Source: Turbatrix aceti (Eukaryota > Nematoda > Chromadorea > Rhabditida > Panagrolaimidae). Taken from it: DNA of 64,000 bases. The translations under genes were made by a program, and so were the position numbers. Below the pieces are notes generated by a model. The model was not told the origin of the DNA, searched no databases, and worked only from the letters and a program-made list of their open reading frames with translations. Location: assembly GCA_963969345.1 (NCBI GenBank), contig OZ017767.1, positions 5,236,739 to 5,300,738 of the forward strand. The letters run 5' to 3'. Of the stretch, positions 36,901 through 48,638 are shown piece by piece (within the stretch, counting starts at the first letter, position 1; each line of letters begins with the position of its first letter).

Positions 36901-39900
36901 TCAAACTTGCCAAACCACTGGCCCTGCATCCGGATACGGTTTACGCTGTCAGGCTTCATCTGAGCGCGGGGAAAACTTTTTATGGAGAAGGTAAAAAAAT
37001 TATATCCCGAGAAAAATCATGATTTTGAATTTTCAGGTGGTCATGCGACGGTAAAACTGGTCAACGCTGGAAAAATCCACTTTCTTCCGTGCAGTTTGAG
37101 CAGAAACGGCACAAATACGCTCCGGGGACAACTGCCCTACCTGTTGTACACGATCGAGGACCGCCAGCCGGCCAAGATGTGCTCCGCCGCAAAGGAAAAC
37201 GACAAAGAGGCGCCTTTTTGGATGGTGGACAATGACGTGGGAATATTTACCGTTTTCTGTTTTTTACCGTTGTCGTTTTTTTTTCAGTACCACAACGTGT
37301 TCATCGAGGTGATGCGTCAGCTGAGCCAACGCGTGTCCCAGCTCGTTTCCAGTGGAGAACTGGACACAAGCGAACGTCTGACGGCTGGTCACCTTGTAGC
37401 ACATGCTACCGTTTTCCTGGAAGCCAATCCCGCACGCGCCTTCAACGTGATCGTGGCTTTTGATGACGTCATACCCGCTCTGGTGGCTGCCAGCTCGGGG
37501 AAACAGCAACTCGGCAGCTCCGGACTTCAGAACGCAACCGAAAATGAAAATTCAGGATTGGACCGGCATCGGGCGAGTGCCACGAGCGCCGTGCAAAGCG
37601 TCGTAGAATCGCCACATCCATACAGATCGGGACAGATGTACTCGCAGGTGGTGACCTTCGAAGAATCCGTCGAATTCGTCGCTCTTCGTTTTCACGACGA
37701 TTGTGCGACCGCGCAGAGCGCTGACGTGCTCACGGTTTACGTTGGGCATTCGGATTCTGGCTGCTTCTATGCCATGGGCAGGTTTCACGGCGCGGAGCAT
37801 TGGCCGGAAAGGCAACTGCTGTTCCCCGGGAACAGGTTGTGGTTTGTTCTCGAAGCCGCGCTGCCGGATGACGACCTTGACCCGGATCAGTTTTATGGAT
37901 TCAGGTTTGTTGCTTTTCTTCGCTCTGCATTCCATAATATTACGTCTGGTGTTTTCAGATGCACAGTCGAAGGAATCGCCTCCAATCGCTACCAAGGAGC
38001 AACTTTTTGCGGTCCAACGGCCCTCGAACAGCAGTTTGCGTGGCTCTGCTCATCCGCCTGCCGATTCATGGTCGAAGCCCCTCTGCTATCCAGAGCTACC
38101 GGGGATTTCAAATCCCGCGGCCAGGACGTGCATGATCTCATCCGGAAGCACGGCAGTCTGCTCAAAAAGGGGCTTTTCATCGAAGCGCTCCCCTCCATCA
38201 AGGACGCCGTCGTTGGTCGTTTTCCGGGAATCCAGGCGACTGCTGAACGACAAGCGCTCGACGATTTCATCAATGCCAGTCCGAGAACTGCTTCCGGGCG
38301 TCTCGCGAGAGCACTCTCCGTCGGACAGCCGTTTCTCGACGTTTTGCTATCGACGATTGAAATAGAAGCCATCGAAGTAGTTGTCGGACGACCGGTCAAA
38401 CTCATCCTCGCTCAGAAAGACCAGTTTAACCGAGACACGCGATGCGCCGGCGTTGTCGTCGAGCTCACGATCACTTCGGCTGATGACGTCATCACTCAGG
38501 ATCCAAGGATCAGCGAGAAGGACTTTGAGAACCAAAACAGTCCCCAGACAAACCAGGGCAGTTTCACGACGACCGATGACCAGCAGAACTGGCGCATTGG
38601 ACAGGTCGTCGGCAAGGACACATTTCAGACGCTCAAACAAATGCAGCTCAATGAAAAGTTCACGTCGATTTACCTGAACAAGGTGCGGTACAAGAGCATC
38701 ACGATGATGCCTATTTTCGCTGACTTCTCTTTCGAGGAATTGCGTCTGGCTTTTCAACAATGCCCAAATTCAGTCGAAACCATGCGGATGTCATACTCGT
38801 CCCAGACGGGCTTCTTCACTGCTGACTGGCGACCGCGCCGGGCCGGAAGATACAAAATAGACTGCTGCATTGATGGCACGAAGCTCGGCTCCACGACTTT
38901 CATCGAGGTTGCAGATTCTGCGTCTTCTACAGCGCATTCACTCTTCGCGCGCCCTCCAACGGCTGTTTCGTCCACTTCGCAGGACAGGAGCGAAGCCAAG
39001 CGAGGCGTCGTCGACGCGATGAGTCCCTTCGCCGCCCTGCGCATCCGCGCCCACCCCAGTCTGAGCGCTCCCATCTCGGGTGTCATCGAGAGGGGCTGCA
39101 CGGTTACATGGGTCGAGCTTGTCAAGAACGACGACGGCACTTGGGTCCGGCTGACCGATGAGACTTGTCTGGCCTTCGGCGACGACCACAGTCAGTCCGC
39201 CTGGGTGCTGCAGTATCACAAAGCCTTTGAGCGCACTCTGCTCATTGTCAACGATGTTGACCTGCTTCCTCGATCGGCAGTTGGGTCATCTGAAATCCGG
39301 CCGCCTGGAAAGGCGCTTCGTAGACAGCTTCCATCAGTGCCGCCCAAGCCTCACCTGTTGAATGTGCAGTTGAACGAAGAAGCGGACGTCCTGACAGTGA
39401 GGAAGCCGTCATCGTCCGCGCATTCATCTTCTTCAACGACAACGACGACGGGGACGACGTCGGTGCACGAGTCACTCTCGCCGCGACTCATGCAGGCGTG
39501 CCGAAGCGTATTTGCCGCGATTGTGTGGCACGAGCGCATGGGCAGCGACTTGATGAGTTGCGCGAATCATCTCAAGGCAACTCCCGGCTGTGAAGAGCTG
39601 TTCTACCACCCGGACAGCCCGTCCCTGCCGCCGTGCTTTGCCCCCATCATCCGACTCTACCGCTCCACGGTTCAGACAATCATCGAAATCGTCGAGCAAC
39701 ACCTCATCCTGCCTTCCGCGCCTTCTTTCAGACCTCTCACGTCTTCGAGACACGCATTTGCTCCGCCGTCGGACGAGTTATGCGAACTCTGTCGCCAGCC
39801 GCATCCCAAGCCAATCACTGCGCACATGCGCGAGAAGCACCCTGGTTGCGGAGGGCCGTGTGGAGGCTTCGGGTACAACAGCATCGGCAACTACACCACC

Positions 39901-42900
39901 GGCTGGACGGGGTTGTGCGGGGATGGTGGCCGGAGCAACGCGGTGTGGTACCTCATGTGTCCGGCGTGCCGTGCGGATTACGTCGCTCAGGCCCAGGCGG
40001 CCGTGGCGGAAGTTGCGGATGAAAAAACAGCAGATCCTGAAGCTCCGGCAAGGCCAGCGAAGAAGATGGACGGTCAACAGCTGCCTGCAGAAATCGTGCT
40101 GCAGCAGAACGCGGCGTTTCTTCTGGAGTTGTGTCCCTGCGAGGAGCGAACGAAGCTTCCGCCGAGCTCGAAGCCGACCAAGCCGCTGTTCACCGTCGAC
40201 GTACACCCTCAGGCGCTGCAGTGCACGCAAGGCGGACTACAGCTGGGAAAGCAGCCTCCTGGCCTGCTGGAATCTGCAACAGCAGCTGTTTCTCCGTTGC
40301 ATCATGTTTCGCATCAGTCGGATCCAGGCGCCACCCGGGAACCGGCGGCTTCGACCGAGCATGACTTTTTCTCGCTTTCTGCCTCTGCGCACCTTTTCAA
40401 TCATTCTCCGTCGCACTCTGCTGCCGGGGACCAGGCTACGACGTCGCTGCACAGCCTCAACGAACTCCTGCGTCATCCCGTGCTCTTGTTCTGCGTCGAG
40501 ACGCACAATCTTCCCGCCATCGAGCTCGCCTTCCAGACTTCTGTCTTCAGATCAGTCAAGTTTGCCTACGCTTTTCGCGTCTGGAACTGGCTTCTTAAAC
40601 TGGTGACCAGCGAAGCCGCGGTCATTGACGTCATCTGGAACTACCTGACCGCGCTCGGATCGTATTCCTCTGTCCATCGCGGTTTGAACACCAATTTGAG
40701 GTTCGCCACACGGCTGAGATTGCTCCCGCATCCCTGGAGACTTTGCTTCCTCTCTGGCACTGAGGTAGACATATTTTTTTAGTTTTTGAGCTTACGAGGA
40801 ACGTTTTAAACGCTTCAGGTGAGCGAGGCCATGATCAACGAAATGCACGGCTTCCTGGGCACGCTGGCGGTGATTCTGCAGAGCCAGGCGGCCAGCATGC
40901 CCCTCAAGTGCCTCTGCTTCAAGGCCTGGGCATTCCAGCTGACGGTGCACGAGCAGCCACTGCTCCTGACAATGTGCAACATCCTCTCTGCCGTGGCTGG
41001 CGTGCTATCGGACAGTGCAAATGACGTCGCTTCTGTTTTCGAAGAATCCACCCTTAGTGCCCTCGTCGGACACACTGCAGCGGCTCCGACCTCTTCTTTG
41101 GCATCTTCGGTGGTCCGACAGGCACCCCCGCTGCCGCCCAAGCCGCACAACATCCTGCGCAGGCTCTCGTCGTCGCACGTGCACGCTGCCAATCAGGTGG
41201 TTGTTCGGCAGCATGAAAACCTATCAGGCGCGTTAAAAATCGTGCCTAGCAGTCGACCCCAGCTGGTGCCGTGCCTCGTGGACGGGAGTCTGGATACTTT
41301 CTGGGAAAGCGGTGAGGAAGAGAAAAATCGCGCCCGTCAGTTGAGCGTGTCCTGGGATACGGACTCGTCCCGGATCGACGTCGTGGCCATTTTTGTGGAC
41401 AATGTGAGAGATGCCGGATTCAAGGTGGGCCACATCACGGTCCGCAGCACGAAGCATCTCCTGTTCAGCGAACAGCTCGAATGGGTGAGTTTTGAGTCGG
41501 TTCGAATGCAACACTGTTCGAACGCACAATTTTTTTATTTAGACGTACGTCGGATGGGTAAAAGTCGCGGTTCAATCGCTGGACTCGATCCAAATCAATC
41601 TCAAAGGCTCTGAAGCCGGTTGCCGACTGCGTCAGATTGTCGGTCTCGGCACGAGCACTACGGCTCCCGCCAACGTCCTCCCCGGCGCCCCAACCGTGCG
41701 ATCCAGCGCGTCGCACCAGATGCTCTTTACTTCTGCCCAGATGGACGCGTTCATCCTCTTCCAGTCCATCGCGGCACAGGCATTCAGCGACGAGCTCGCC
41801 GAGGAACAGAACGGCACGCTGAGGCAGCACGTCATTGACATGCTCTTCGACCGGGTCCAACTCCAGCCTCTGCAGAGCTATGTTTGCTTCCAGATGGTCA
41901 GCGCTGTTGAGCGGTGAGTCGGAGTCGAACGTGTGAACGTGGAAGTAAATCTGATGAATTTTAGAGAGATCGTGAGCCTTCGCAACCGGTCAAAACGCAA
42001 CTACAGCTATGTATGCGGCCTGATGGTGATGCTCGTCAAGATCTGCCAGTCGCGCAAGGGCCTGGAGGTCTTTTCGCTCCGCAACGGGCTTCTCATTATC
42101 CTCAGCGAGTTGTTGCTCTTTGCCCCTCAGGTGACACCTGTCCAGCCAAAACGAGGGCTTACCCTTTTGATTTTCAGATCGTGCAGCTCCAGACGATAGA
42201 AACGATGGGCTCGCTTATGAAACACTTCAAGCCGACGTCGGCGGACTGCAGCCAGTTCCTTGTAAACATTCTCGCATCCATTGCGAAGGCGGTCTCGCTG
42301 CAAATCAAAGACAAGGTGACTCGCAAGGTCGCGAGCTACCGCTTGGAGACTCACACCACCGACGTGCCCGTTTATTGGCGCACAGATCGACAAACTACCG
42401 TCGAAGTAGCGCTCCTCTTGGCTGATTTCGTAAATCAGATCACGTTTGTTTTTTTCCGAGATGCTGGAGTGCATGTTTAAAAAATCCGCACTTTTCAGGT
42501 CAGGAGAATTCGGCGAAACTTGGCAGCAAAGCGTGCAAACTTCCCTCGCGGCCACCGTAATGAACATCTGTCACCTCATGTCTGTGTCCAAATCTTCGTC
42601 ATCCAACCTCACAGAAGCTGCTATGGCGGAAGCAGCTTCCAAGACAGCACTCTCCCTCAAAACATCCCAGTTTTGGTTGAGTGTCGCCGCGCTGAGTCAG
42701 ATCAACGACTCTTCTTGGCTCGAGCTCGCTCCCGCGTACCGAACGCTGACAGCACGACGCACGCAGGAGCCGGACCCGCTCTGCGACAACCACGACGACG
42801 GCCACACGCTGGCACAATTCAGGTGCGAGATCTGCCAGGTGAACCTGTGCAGAGAGTGTTTCACGATCCTGCACCTCAACAAGAAGAAGAAAAGCCACAC

Positions 42901-44071
42901 CGCGCGACTCATCGGCTCGTCGACCATGTGCCCGAAGGTGGACGTCCACGAAGGCTGCACTCGCTTCCGTCTCAGCAACATCCTAGTCCTCTTCAACAAG
43001 GACAAGCTCTCCGGCATGGTCGAGATCACGGCCGATATCGGCGGCACCTGTTTGCCGAATCCAGCGCTCCCAGCGTCTTCGTCCTTCCTCGGCCTGGCTG
43101 CCATCCAGACAGTCAAATGCCGTTTCTGCGAGGCGCTGCTCAAAACTGAGTCTGAGACTCTCCTCGGTGTATGCAGCCACGCAGAGTGCTCCAAACTCGC
43201 CGAGAGCGCGTGCGACAAGGTCCTCAGTTGCGGGCACTACTGCGGGGGCATTCGGGGTGAAGCCGAATGTCTTCCATGTTTTGTTTGCCCTGACGACCAA
43301 CGCAAACAAGACGCCGACGATCTCTGCGTCATCTGCTTTGTAGAGCGGCTGGGCGGTGCGCCGTGCATCCGTCTCAAGTGCGGCCATCTCTTCCACTACG
43401 ACTGCGTGCGCACGGTGCTGATCAAGCGCTGGGCAGGTCCCCGGATCGTGTTCCGCTTCATGCAGTGCCCTCTATGCAAAGTCGCCATCGACCACCCCGC
43501 TCTGAGGGACCTCATGGACCCTCTGGAGGCCCTCTACGACGACGTAACTGCGAAGGCAAAAATGAGGTTGGAGTACGACGGTCTGCTGCCCTCAGACGCG
43601 GCTTCCAGCGACATACCGGACCCCGTAACATACGCCCTGGAGCGGTATGTGTACGTCCTCTGCCACAAGTGCGGCAAGGCGTACTTCGGAGGCGAGTCGA
43701 GTTGCCAAGACGCGTTGAACGACGTCGAAGCGGCGTTCAATCCGGAAGAGCTGCTTTGCGGCGGCTGCAGCGACGTTGCTGGCGCCGAGATCTGTGGTCG
43801 ACACGGGGCCGAGTATTTAGAATACAAGTGCCGGTACTGCTGCAGCGTAGCCGTCTACTTCTGCTTCGCGTCGACTCACTTTTGCACAGCGTGCCACGCT
43901 GAATTTCAGCGCCTGGTGCCGCTGCCGAAGACACAACTACCGCAGTGTCCAGTTGGGCCGAGATGCGTGCAGCTCGAGGGCGACGAGTGCCCGCTGCGAA
44001 TACAGCATCCACCCACCGGCGAGGAGTGCTGCCTCGGTTGCGGCATTTGCCGAAACATCAGAACCTTCTAG
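30973..44071 (+). CDS. rpm-1: PAM/Highwire/RPM-1 (MYCBP2) E3 ubiquitin ligase
   Basis: About 18 exons and 4,000 residues, close to the family's size. PHR ligases sit at presynaptic sites and restrain axon growth and synapse formation, in worms by targeting the DLK-1 MAP kinase with the FSN-1 F-box partner. In order I see RCC1-like repeats (SVGIGKTHAVAITKSGLVYT, VSCGNYHTILLCADHSVYTF), two PHR domains (RFDSFGGGWGYSAHCVEAVQ; FRRFNNHLNWETGTGAHDAI), a filamin-like segment (FFTADWRPRRAGRYKIDCCI), a DOC/APC10-like domain (LVPCLVDGSLDTFWESGEEE), a B-box-like zinc site (CDNHDDGHTLAQFRCEIC), the RING (CVICFVERLGGAPCIRLKCG, ending CPLC) and the C-terminal tandem-Cys domain (GGESSC; VYFCFASTHFCTACH). The catalytic tandem-Cys residues are present. 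Introns are mostly 45-60 bp. One donor/acceptor pair near 42430-42462 is uncertain. A poly(A) signal AATAAA lies at 44141. Confidence 0.95.
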
Positions 44072-44269
44072 TGATTCTGTCGGGTCGAAATACACGCATG
44101 ACCCGGGTCGCTTTCGTGCGTGTATTTATTTTTTTCAATGAATAAAAGATTATGGCTTACATAGTCGAGTGTTGGAGGTTATCTGGCTTCGAGCGAGGCA
44201 AACGCGCTCGAGGCCTTATCGACTTCCATGGGTTTTATATTGCCTCGATGGAACCCCACGACGATTTTA

Positions 44270-44370
44270 CGTCGTTGCGGGGATAAATGTCGAAGGCGGG
44301 TTTCAAACTTGTACACTAGTATGTACAGGTAAAACAGGTGACTCTCTGCGCCACTGAACTACAGCAACAA
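44270..44370 (-). pseudogene. tRNA-like relic
   Basis: On the minus strand GCTGTAGTTCAGTGGCGCAG resembles the start and D arm of a tRNA, and AGTTTGAAACCC downstream resembles a decayed T arm. No anticodon stem forms, because the middle holds a short direct repeat (ACAGGT..ACAGGT). It could be a dead tRNA gene or a tRNA-derived SINE fragment. Confidence 0.25.
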
Positions 44371-44637
44371 AGTTTCCACCATCGCCTTGAGCGACTTGAA
44401 CGCAATTTACGCTCGTAAGTGCATTACGGATCAAAAATTTTAGTTTTGTTGTTCTATGCCGTACAAACCAATACAAATAGGCTCTGCGAAAGCATTTTTC
44501 ATCTGACAAACAAGAAATTATTTACATATGCATGCATGCGACCGCGTCCACCGAAATTAGCATGCGCCGCGCAGCCAAAACATGAGCATCTGCTTGAACA
44601 AAAAAAGACATTATGTAGCCGTGCCACATCGTTTCCC

Positions 44638-45011
44638 ATGTGCAAAGCCAAGAAACAACAAACCCAATCTGCGGCTACTACTGCTATTCCGCGTAGTTCA
44701 CGGGCTCACGGTCCTGAATCTAAAAAAAACGAACCAGATAAGAAGAACGAGGCGGGTGATGCCAACAAGACCAACCCGGGTAACAGCAAGCGCCAGAAGG
44801 ATGTTCCTGAGGTGATTTGTACAACATTTCGTATAATTGAATAACTGAGATATCCTTTCAGGTGAACCAGAAAGAGAGCAACGACAAGAGCGCTGACAGA
44901 ATGTCGCAGGACAACACGCTCAAGGAAGTGCCCAAACGGATGCCTGAGACGGACATAATGCACAGCAGCGATGCTAAAGTACAGGTCTTTACAAATGATC
45001 AGCTAGAATAA
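44638..45011 (+). CDS. small Lys/Asn/Asp-rich hydrophilic protein (orphan)
   Basis: Two exons (44638-44811, 44862-45011) give 107 aa with a 50-bp intron ending CCTTTCAG. The product is almost entirely hydrophilic (GPESKKNEPDKKNEAGDANK, VNQKESNDKSADRMSQDNTL) and is probably disordered. The stop codon TAA overlaps an AATAAA at 45007-45012. Upstream in-frame ATGs exist, so the start is uncertain. No family is recognised. Confidence 0.4.
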
Positions 45012-45107
45012 ATATATCATTTTATTTGAGCCTGAATTGAATTTTTTTTTATAAAAGTAATCCGTGCCTAGTTCCTTTATAAAGCAGCGCGGACCCCCGA
45101 AAACCAT

Positions 45108-45180
45108 GACCGTGTGGCGCAATGGATAGCGCGTCGGACTTCGGATCCGAAGGTTGCAGGTTCGAGTCCTGTCACGGTCG
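45108..45180 (+). tRNA. tRNA-Arg (anticodon TCG)
   Basis: Full cloverleaf of 73 nt. The acceptor stem is GACCGTG/CACGGTC, the D arm GCGC..GCGC, and the anticodon stem TCGGA/TCCGA with loop CTTCGGA, so the anticodon is TCG at 45141-45143. The T arm is GCAGG/CCTGT with TTCGAGT, followed by discriminator G. There is no intron. It reads CGA codons. Confidence 0.96.
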
Positions 45181-45387
45181 AAACTTTTTGATTTTGTCCG
45201 TTTTTTATAATTTGGTTCGATTCCTTTCACAGTCAAAAAAAAGTTTTTGCATTTGTAGGTTTTTTATAATTTTAAATTTATGATCCTGTGAACATTAAAA
45301 AAACTTTTTATTACCAAATCAAGAGATTAATATAACATGATAACATTGTTACTAATGTTGAAAAGCCTGTACAGTTAATTGGGTTGA

Positions 45388-48300
45388 TTATTTCGCTGGT
45401 GACGCTTTTTTGACAATAGAAGACGTCGCCATTTCGTTGACGCCACACACGTTTTTGCCCCGGTAGAGTCGGTAGTAACCGCTCTCGCCCCAGTTGGCAC
45501 CCCAGCTGTTCTTGATGATCCAGAAGGGCTTGTTGCCTTCCTGGCCGTAGCCGACGATGAGCACGCCGTGGTTGAGGAACACGGGACTGCAGAAGATCTT
45601 CCAGGGATGGCTGATGCCGTGGCGGTAGAATTGCAGCGGATTAGCATTCACGCCTGAAAGAAACGAACTCTGAGCTGTGTCGGAATTTTGACGTAATGTA
45701 ATTTTGACATGCTGTCATTTGTGAGCGTTCAGATGAGGGAAAAGTCAGGTAAATTGCCCCGCGTGACCGCCAATTTCCCCAGGGTTAGGCAAACATAATC
45801 GCGTGGGAGACTGTGCTGTGTAAATTCCGAGAGCGTTTGAAGTATGCGCATTTCTGACAACCTCAAAAATGACTCAAAATTCATCTGTCATCTAAATACC
45901 ATCTTGCACGGTCCGATCTCACGTGACCCCCAGTCTATAGTTTGTGCGAGATCACTCAGAGAACTCACACGGTCGTCTGGGATGGATAACAAAGACGATC
46001 TGTAACTTGCAATTTCGATTGGCGCTGATCATCTGTTTGCAAGCAAGTCTGACATGCGGGATCGTAACTAACTCGAAAACAACATGTCAGTCAACTCAAC
46101 GGTATACATACAAGATCAGCATCATCAAAACAATCCCATCAAATCTGCAGCCGCCCGCGAGTGATCCGTTAAGTTCGTAGGATACGACGGGGACTTTAAT
46201 AAATGCCTACAATAGTGCATCACATTTTTCTCAAAATCAAAAAATATCATCACCAACATTGTTTGTCTTTGCGCGGAAAAATTATGTCTGTGATGAGAGG
46301 CGGCGGGTCCGTTCAAAGCCTCGCCTCGCTGGCGTGAGATCCGAGCGACCGACCCCGAGATTTAAGCGATCCCCGTCTTGTGGACGCCCCGGATAACGAC
46401 TTTCACTTTTACTCCGATTGCAGCGCAGCGAGATGCATCACGCGAAACGCGCGAGGATCCGCTCCGCAGCTTCTGACACGTACGTGCCTCCTTCCAACCG
46501 CTTCGAAACGCTCGATACCAAAAGCGAACTCAGAACCCGTCTTCGATTCCAAAATAAGAAGCCCCTTTGTCTCCAGTACAACAGAAATGCCAATGAACGT
46601 ACGAAAAAGGTGCTTGCGAGGATGAAGCGAAGAAATGGCGGTAAGTTGTTTTTTTGGATTTTTATTTTTTCGCTTTATGGTTCAAATATTATTTTATTTT
46701 TGAGTTTTTCGACGAAAAAATATCAGAAATGTTTTATCTGATCTTTTGGACCCCAAACCAAACAAAAGTCCATCAAAGTTGATCAAAGCATTGTTTTTCA
46801 GACGATCATCTACTGAAATCAGTCGTTCCATACATGATCAGTCTATTCTACCTACTGCTCTACCTGCAATACCGGGTAGTCCAGTTTCTACTCTGCCCCA
46901 TCGAAGAGATCATCGCCGCCGACGCCCCCTCTCCCGGCGACCTGAGTCGCTCGTCGTCGGCGTCTTCTACGTGCTCTATGCGCTCTTATTCCAGCAACTC
47001 TTCCGCGCATTCTGGCTCATTCCGTGCGAGGTCTACGTCGAGCAGCAGCCGCCGAGGCAGCCCACGTCAGCAGCGCGACTACGGAAGGAACGCCCGGCTT
47101 CAAGCGCACCGGGATCGCATGTGCGAGATATTTCTCCCACCCTAACTCACCGATCGAGATGGGGCCGTTCTTGAAGAGCCAGATGGCCATCTTGCCCTCG
47201 TCCGCCGGCAACTGCAGCGAGTCGTTGATGTAGACAGCGATGTCCTTGCGCGCCAGATGGCACGTCTCAGACTTGCCGTCGTAGGGGTACGCGTCTTCCG
47301 GCTCCAAGCCGCCCATGCGAATGATCTCCCTATAAATACATACTCTGTATAATATTTCCCGTCCACAAATCCAAATCCAAAGCTCAAAACAAACAAAACT
47401 GACTTGTATGCGTTGAGTGGAAGTCCGCCGTTGCAGCCCTGATCGATGATGTCGCAGTCGACGAGTTCCTGTTCGGAGAGGGATACCAGCTTGCCTGTGG
47501 CCTTCGCCCACTGACCTTCGATGTTTCCGGTGACAGAGAAGGCCCAGCAGCTGCCGCAGATGCCCTGGTTCTTGACCGGCGTCACGATGCCTTTCTCGCG
47601 CCAGTCAAAGCTCTTCGGAATCGGTTCATCGGCAATCTCCGATGCGCTGAGTCGTCGCACCGGGTATCCCACCGTCTTTGGCCACTCGTAGGGCAGGTAG
47701 ATCTGCAAAACTCACGGATGTGTTGTGTTTCCCTTTTCGCGTGCAAATAAAGTAAACGAAATGCAATGATTGACTTGCGTCAGTGTGATTGACGGGAGAC
47801 AAAAATCACTTCAATGCTGTTCGCAATTTTGAGCGTTAACTCACCTTCTTGAATTCCGTGGGCGTGAGATCCATGAACTGGGTTTCACCGTAGACGGCAG
47901 TGCCAAGCTCCTGTTTCTGGAAGACCTTTGCTGCCTTCATGTTCCGCTTGTAAATCCGGAAGCGTCTCAGAATTTCTCGCTTGTCAGTGTATTTTCTCGA
48001 AAAACGATCCATGAATCCGGTAAAGAGATTCCAGACAGCGAAATCCTTGGGTTTGATGTGTTTCGAGAGGTAGAAGACGTCCTCAGCCGTGCGGTCGATG
48101 ATCGGTTTTGCCGGAGTGTGATCTTCTGTCGCCTCGACCGGGCTCATGGTAGGCGTCATCGCGGCCTCGCTCTCGCTGAAGTAGCGGCAGCCCTTGTACA
48201 TGAGCTGCTCCGAGTGTTCCCAGGCACGGACGACGATCTCGAACTCGCAGATCTGCTTGGGCGCCGTGTCCTGGACCGCGCAGAGGCCGAGAATGATGCG

Positions 48301-48638
48301 TTCTTTGTCATCAGCCTTGTGGCACTGCGTCTTGACAGACGTGAACTGCAGACGATACTTGATGCCATTCACGACCTGTTTGTCTGTCTGGATGAGGCGG
48401 TCCAGCTTCCAGTAGTACTCGTCGCTGCTGCCGTGGTTGACGTGCCGCATCGCCTCGTCTGCCAGGTACTAAAAGGTCATTTGCACTTTGAGAAGAACAA
48501 AAAACGTCAACTCACGTTGTAGAACTCCTTGGTGGTCTCGTCGACCTTGTCATTTGTGACCTGAACCGGGCCACCGACGACCATGGCACCTGCCAGGCAC
48601 GGCAGGGCCAGAAAGGCCGCGAGAAGCGTCACGTGCAT
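45388..48638 (-). CDS. cathepsin F-type lysosomal cysteine protease
   Basis: Five exons (48638-48516, 48468-47845, 47702-47404, 47329-47151, 45653-45388) give about 496 aa. The signal peptide is [21 protein letters not shown] cystatin-like domain follows, with the inhibitor-type QVVNG motif; this prodomain is the mark of cathepsin F among papain-family enzymes. The I29 propeptide ([20 protein letters not shown]) comes next, then the mature enzyme from about SFDWREKG: catalytic Cys in [12 protein letters not shown], His in [11 protein letters not shown], Asn in [11 protein letters not shown]. All catalytic residues are intact. The exon 3 donor is GTCAGT rather than GTAAG or GTGAG. A TTTTTCAG acceptor 14 bp upstream of the ATG suggests leader addition. 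The last intron is 1.5 kb and holds a gene on the other strand. AATAAA lies at 45312-45307. Confidence 0.93.
46433..47145 (+). CDS. small single-pass membrane protein nested antisense in the cathepsin F intron
   Basis: Two exons (46433-46640, 46802-47145) join in frame to 183 aa. A basic N-terminal half ([30 protein letters not shown]) is followed by one membrane span ([20 protein letters not shown]) and a Ser/Arg-rich C-terminal tail ([20 protein letters not shown]). An ATTGCAG 9 bp upstream of the ATG looks like a leader acceptor. The stop codon TAA at 47143-47145 directly abuts the reverse complement of the cathepsin F exon 4 donor, so any 3' UTR must be antisense to that exon. No family is recognised. 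Consistent splicing and a membrane segment argue for a real gene. Confidence 0.55.

Noticed and set aside
45388..48638. Cathepsin C (dipeptidyl peptidase 1) as the identity of the cysteine protease
   Set aside because: The prodomain is cystatin-like with QVVNG plus an I29 propeptide, which is the cathepsin F arrangement; no exclusion domain is present.
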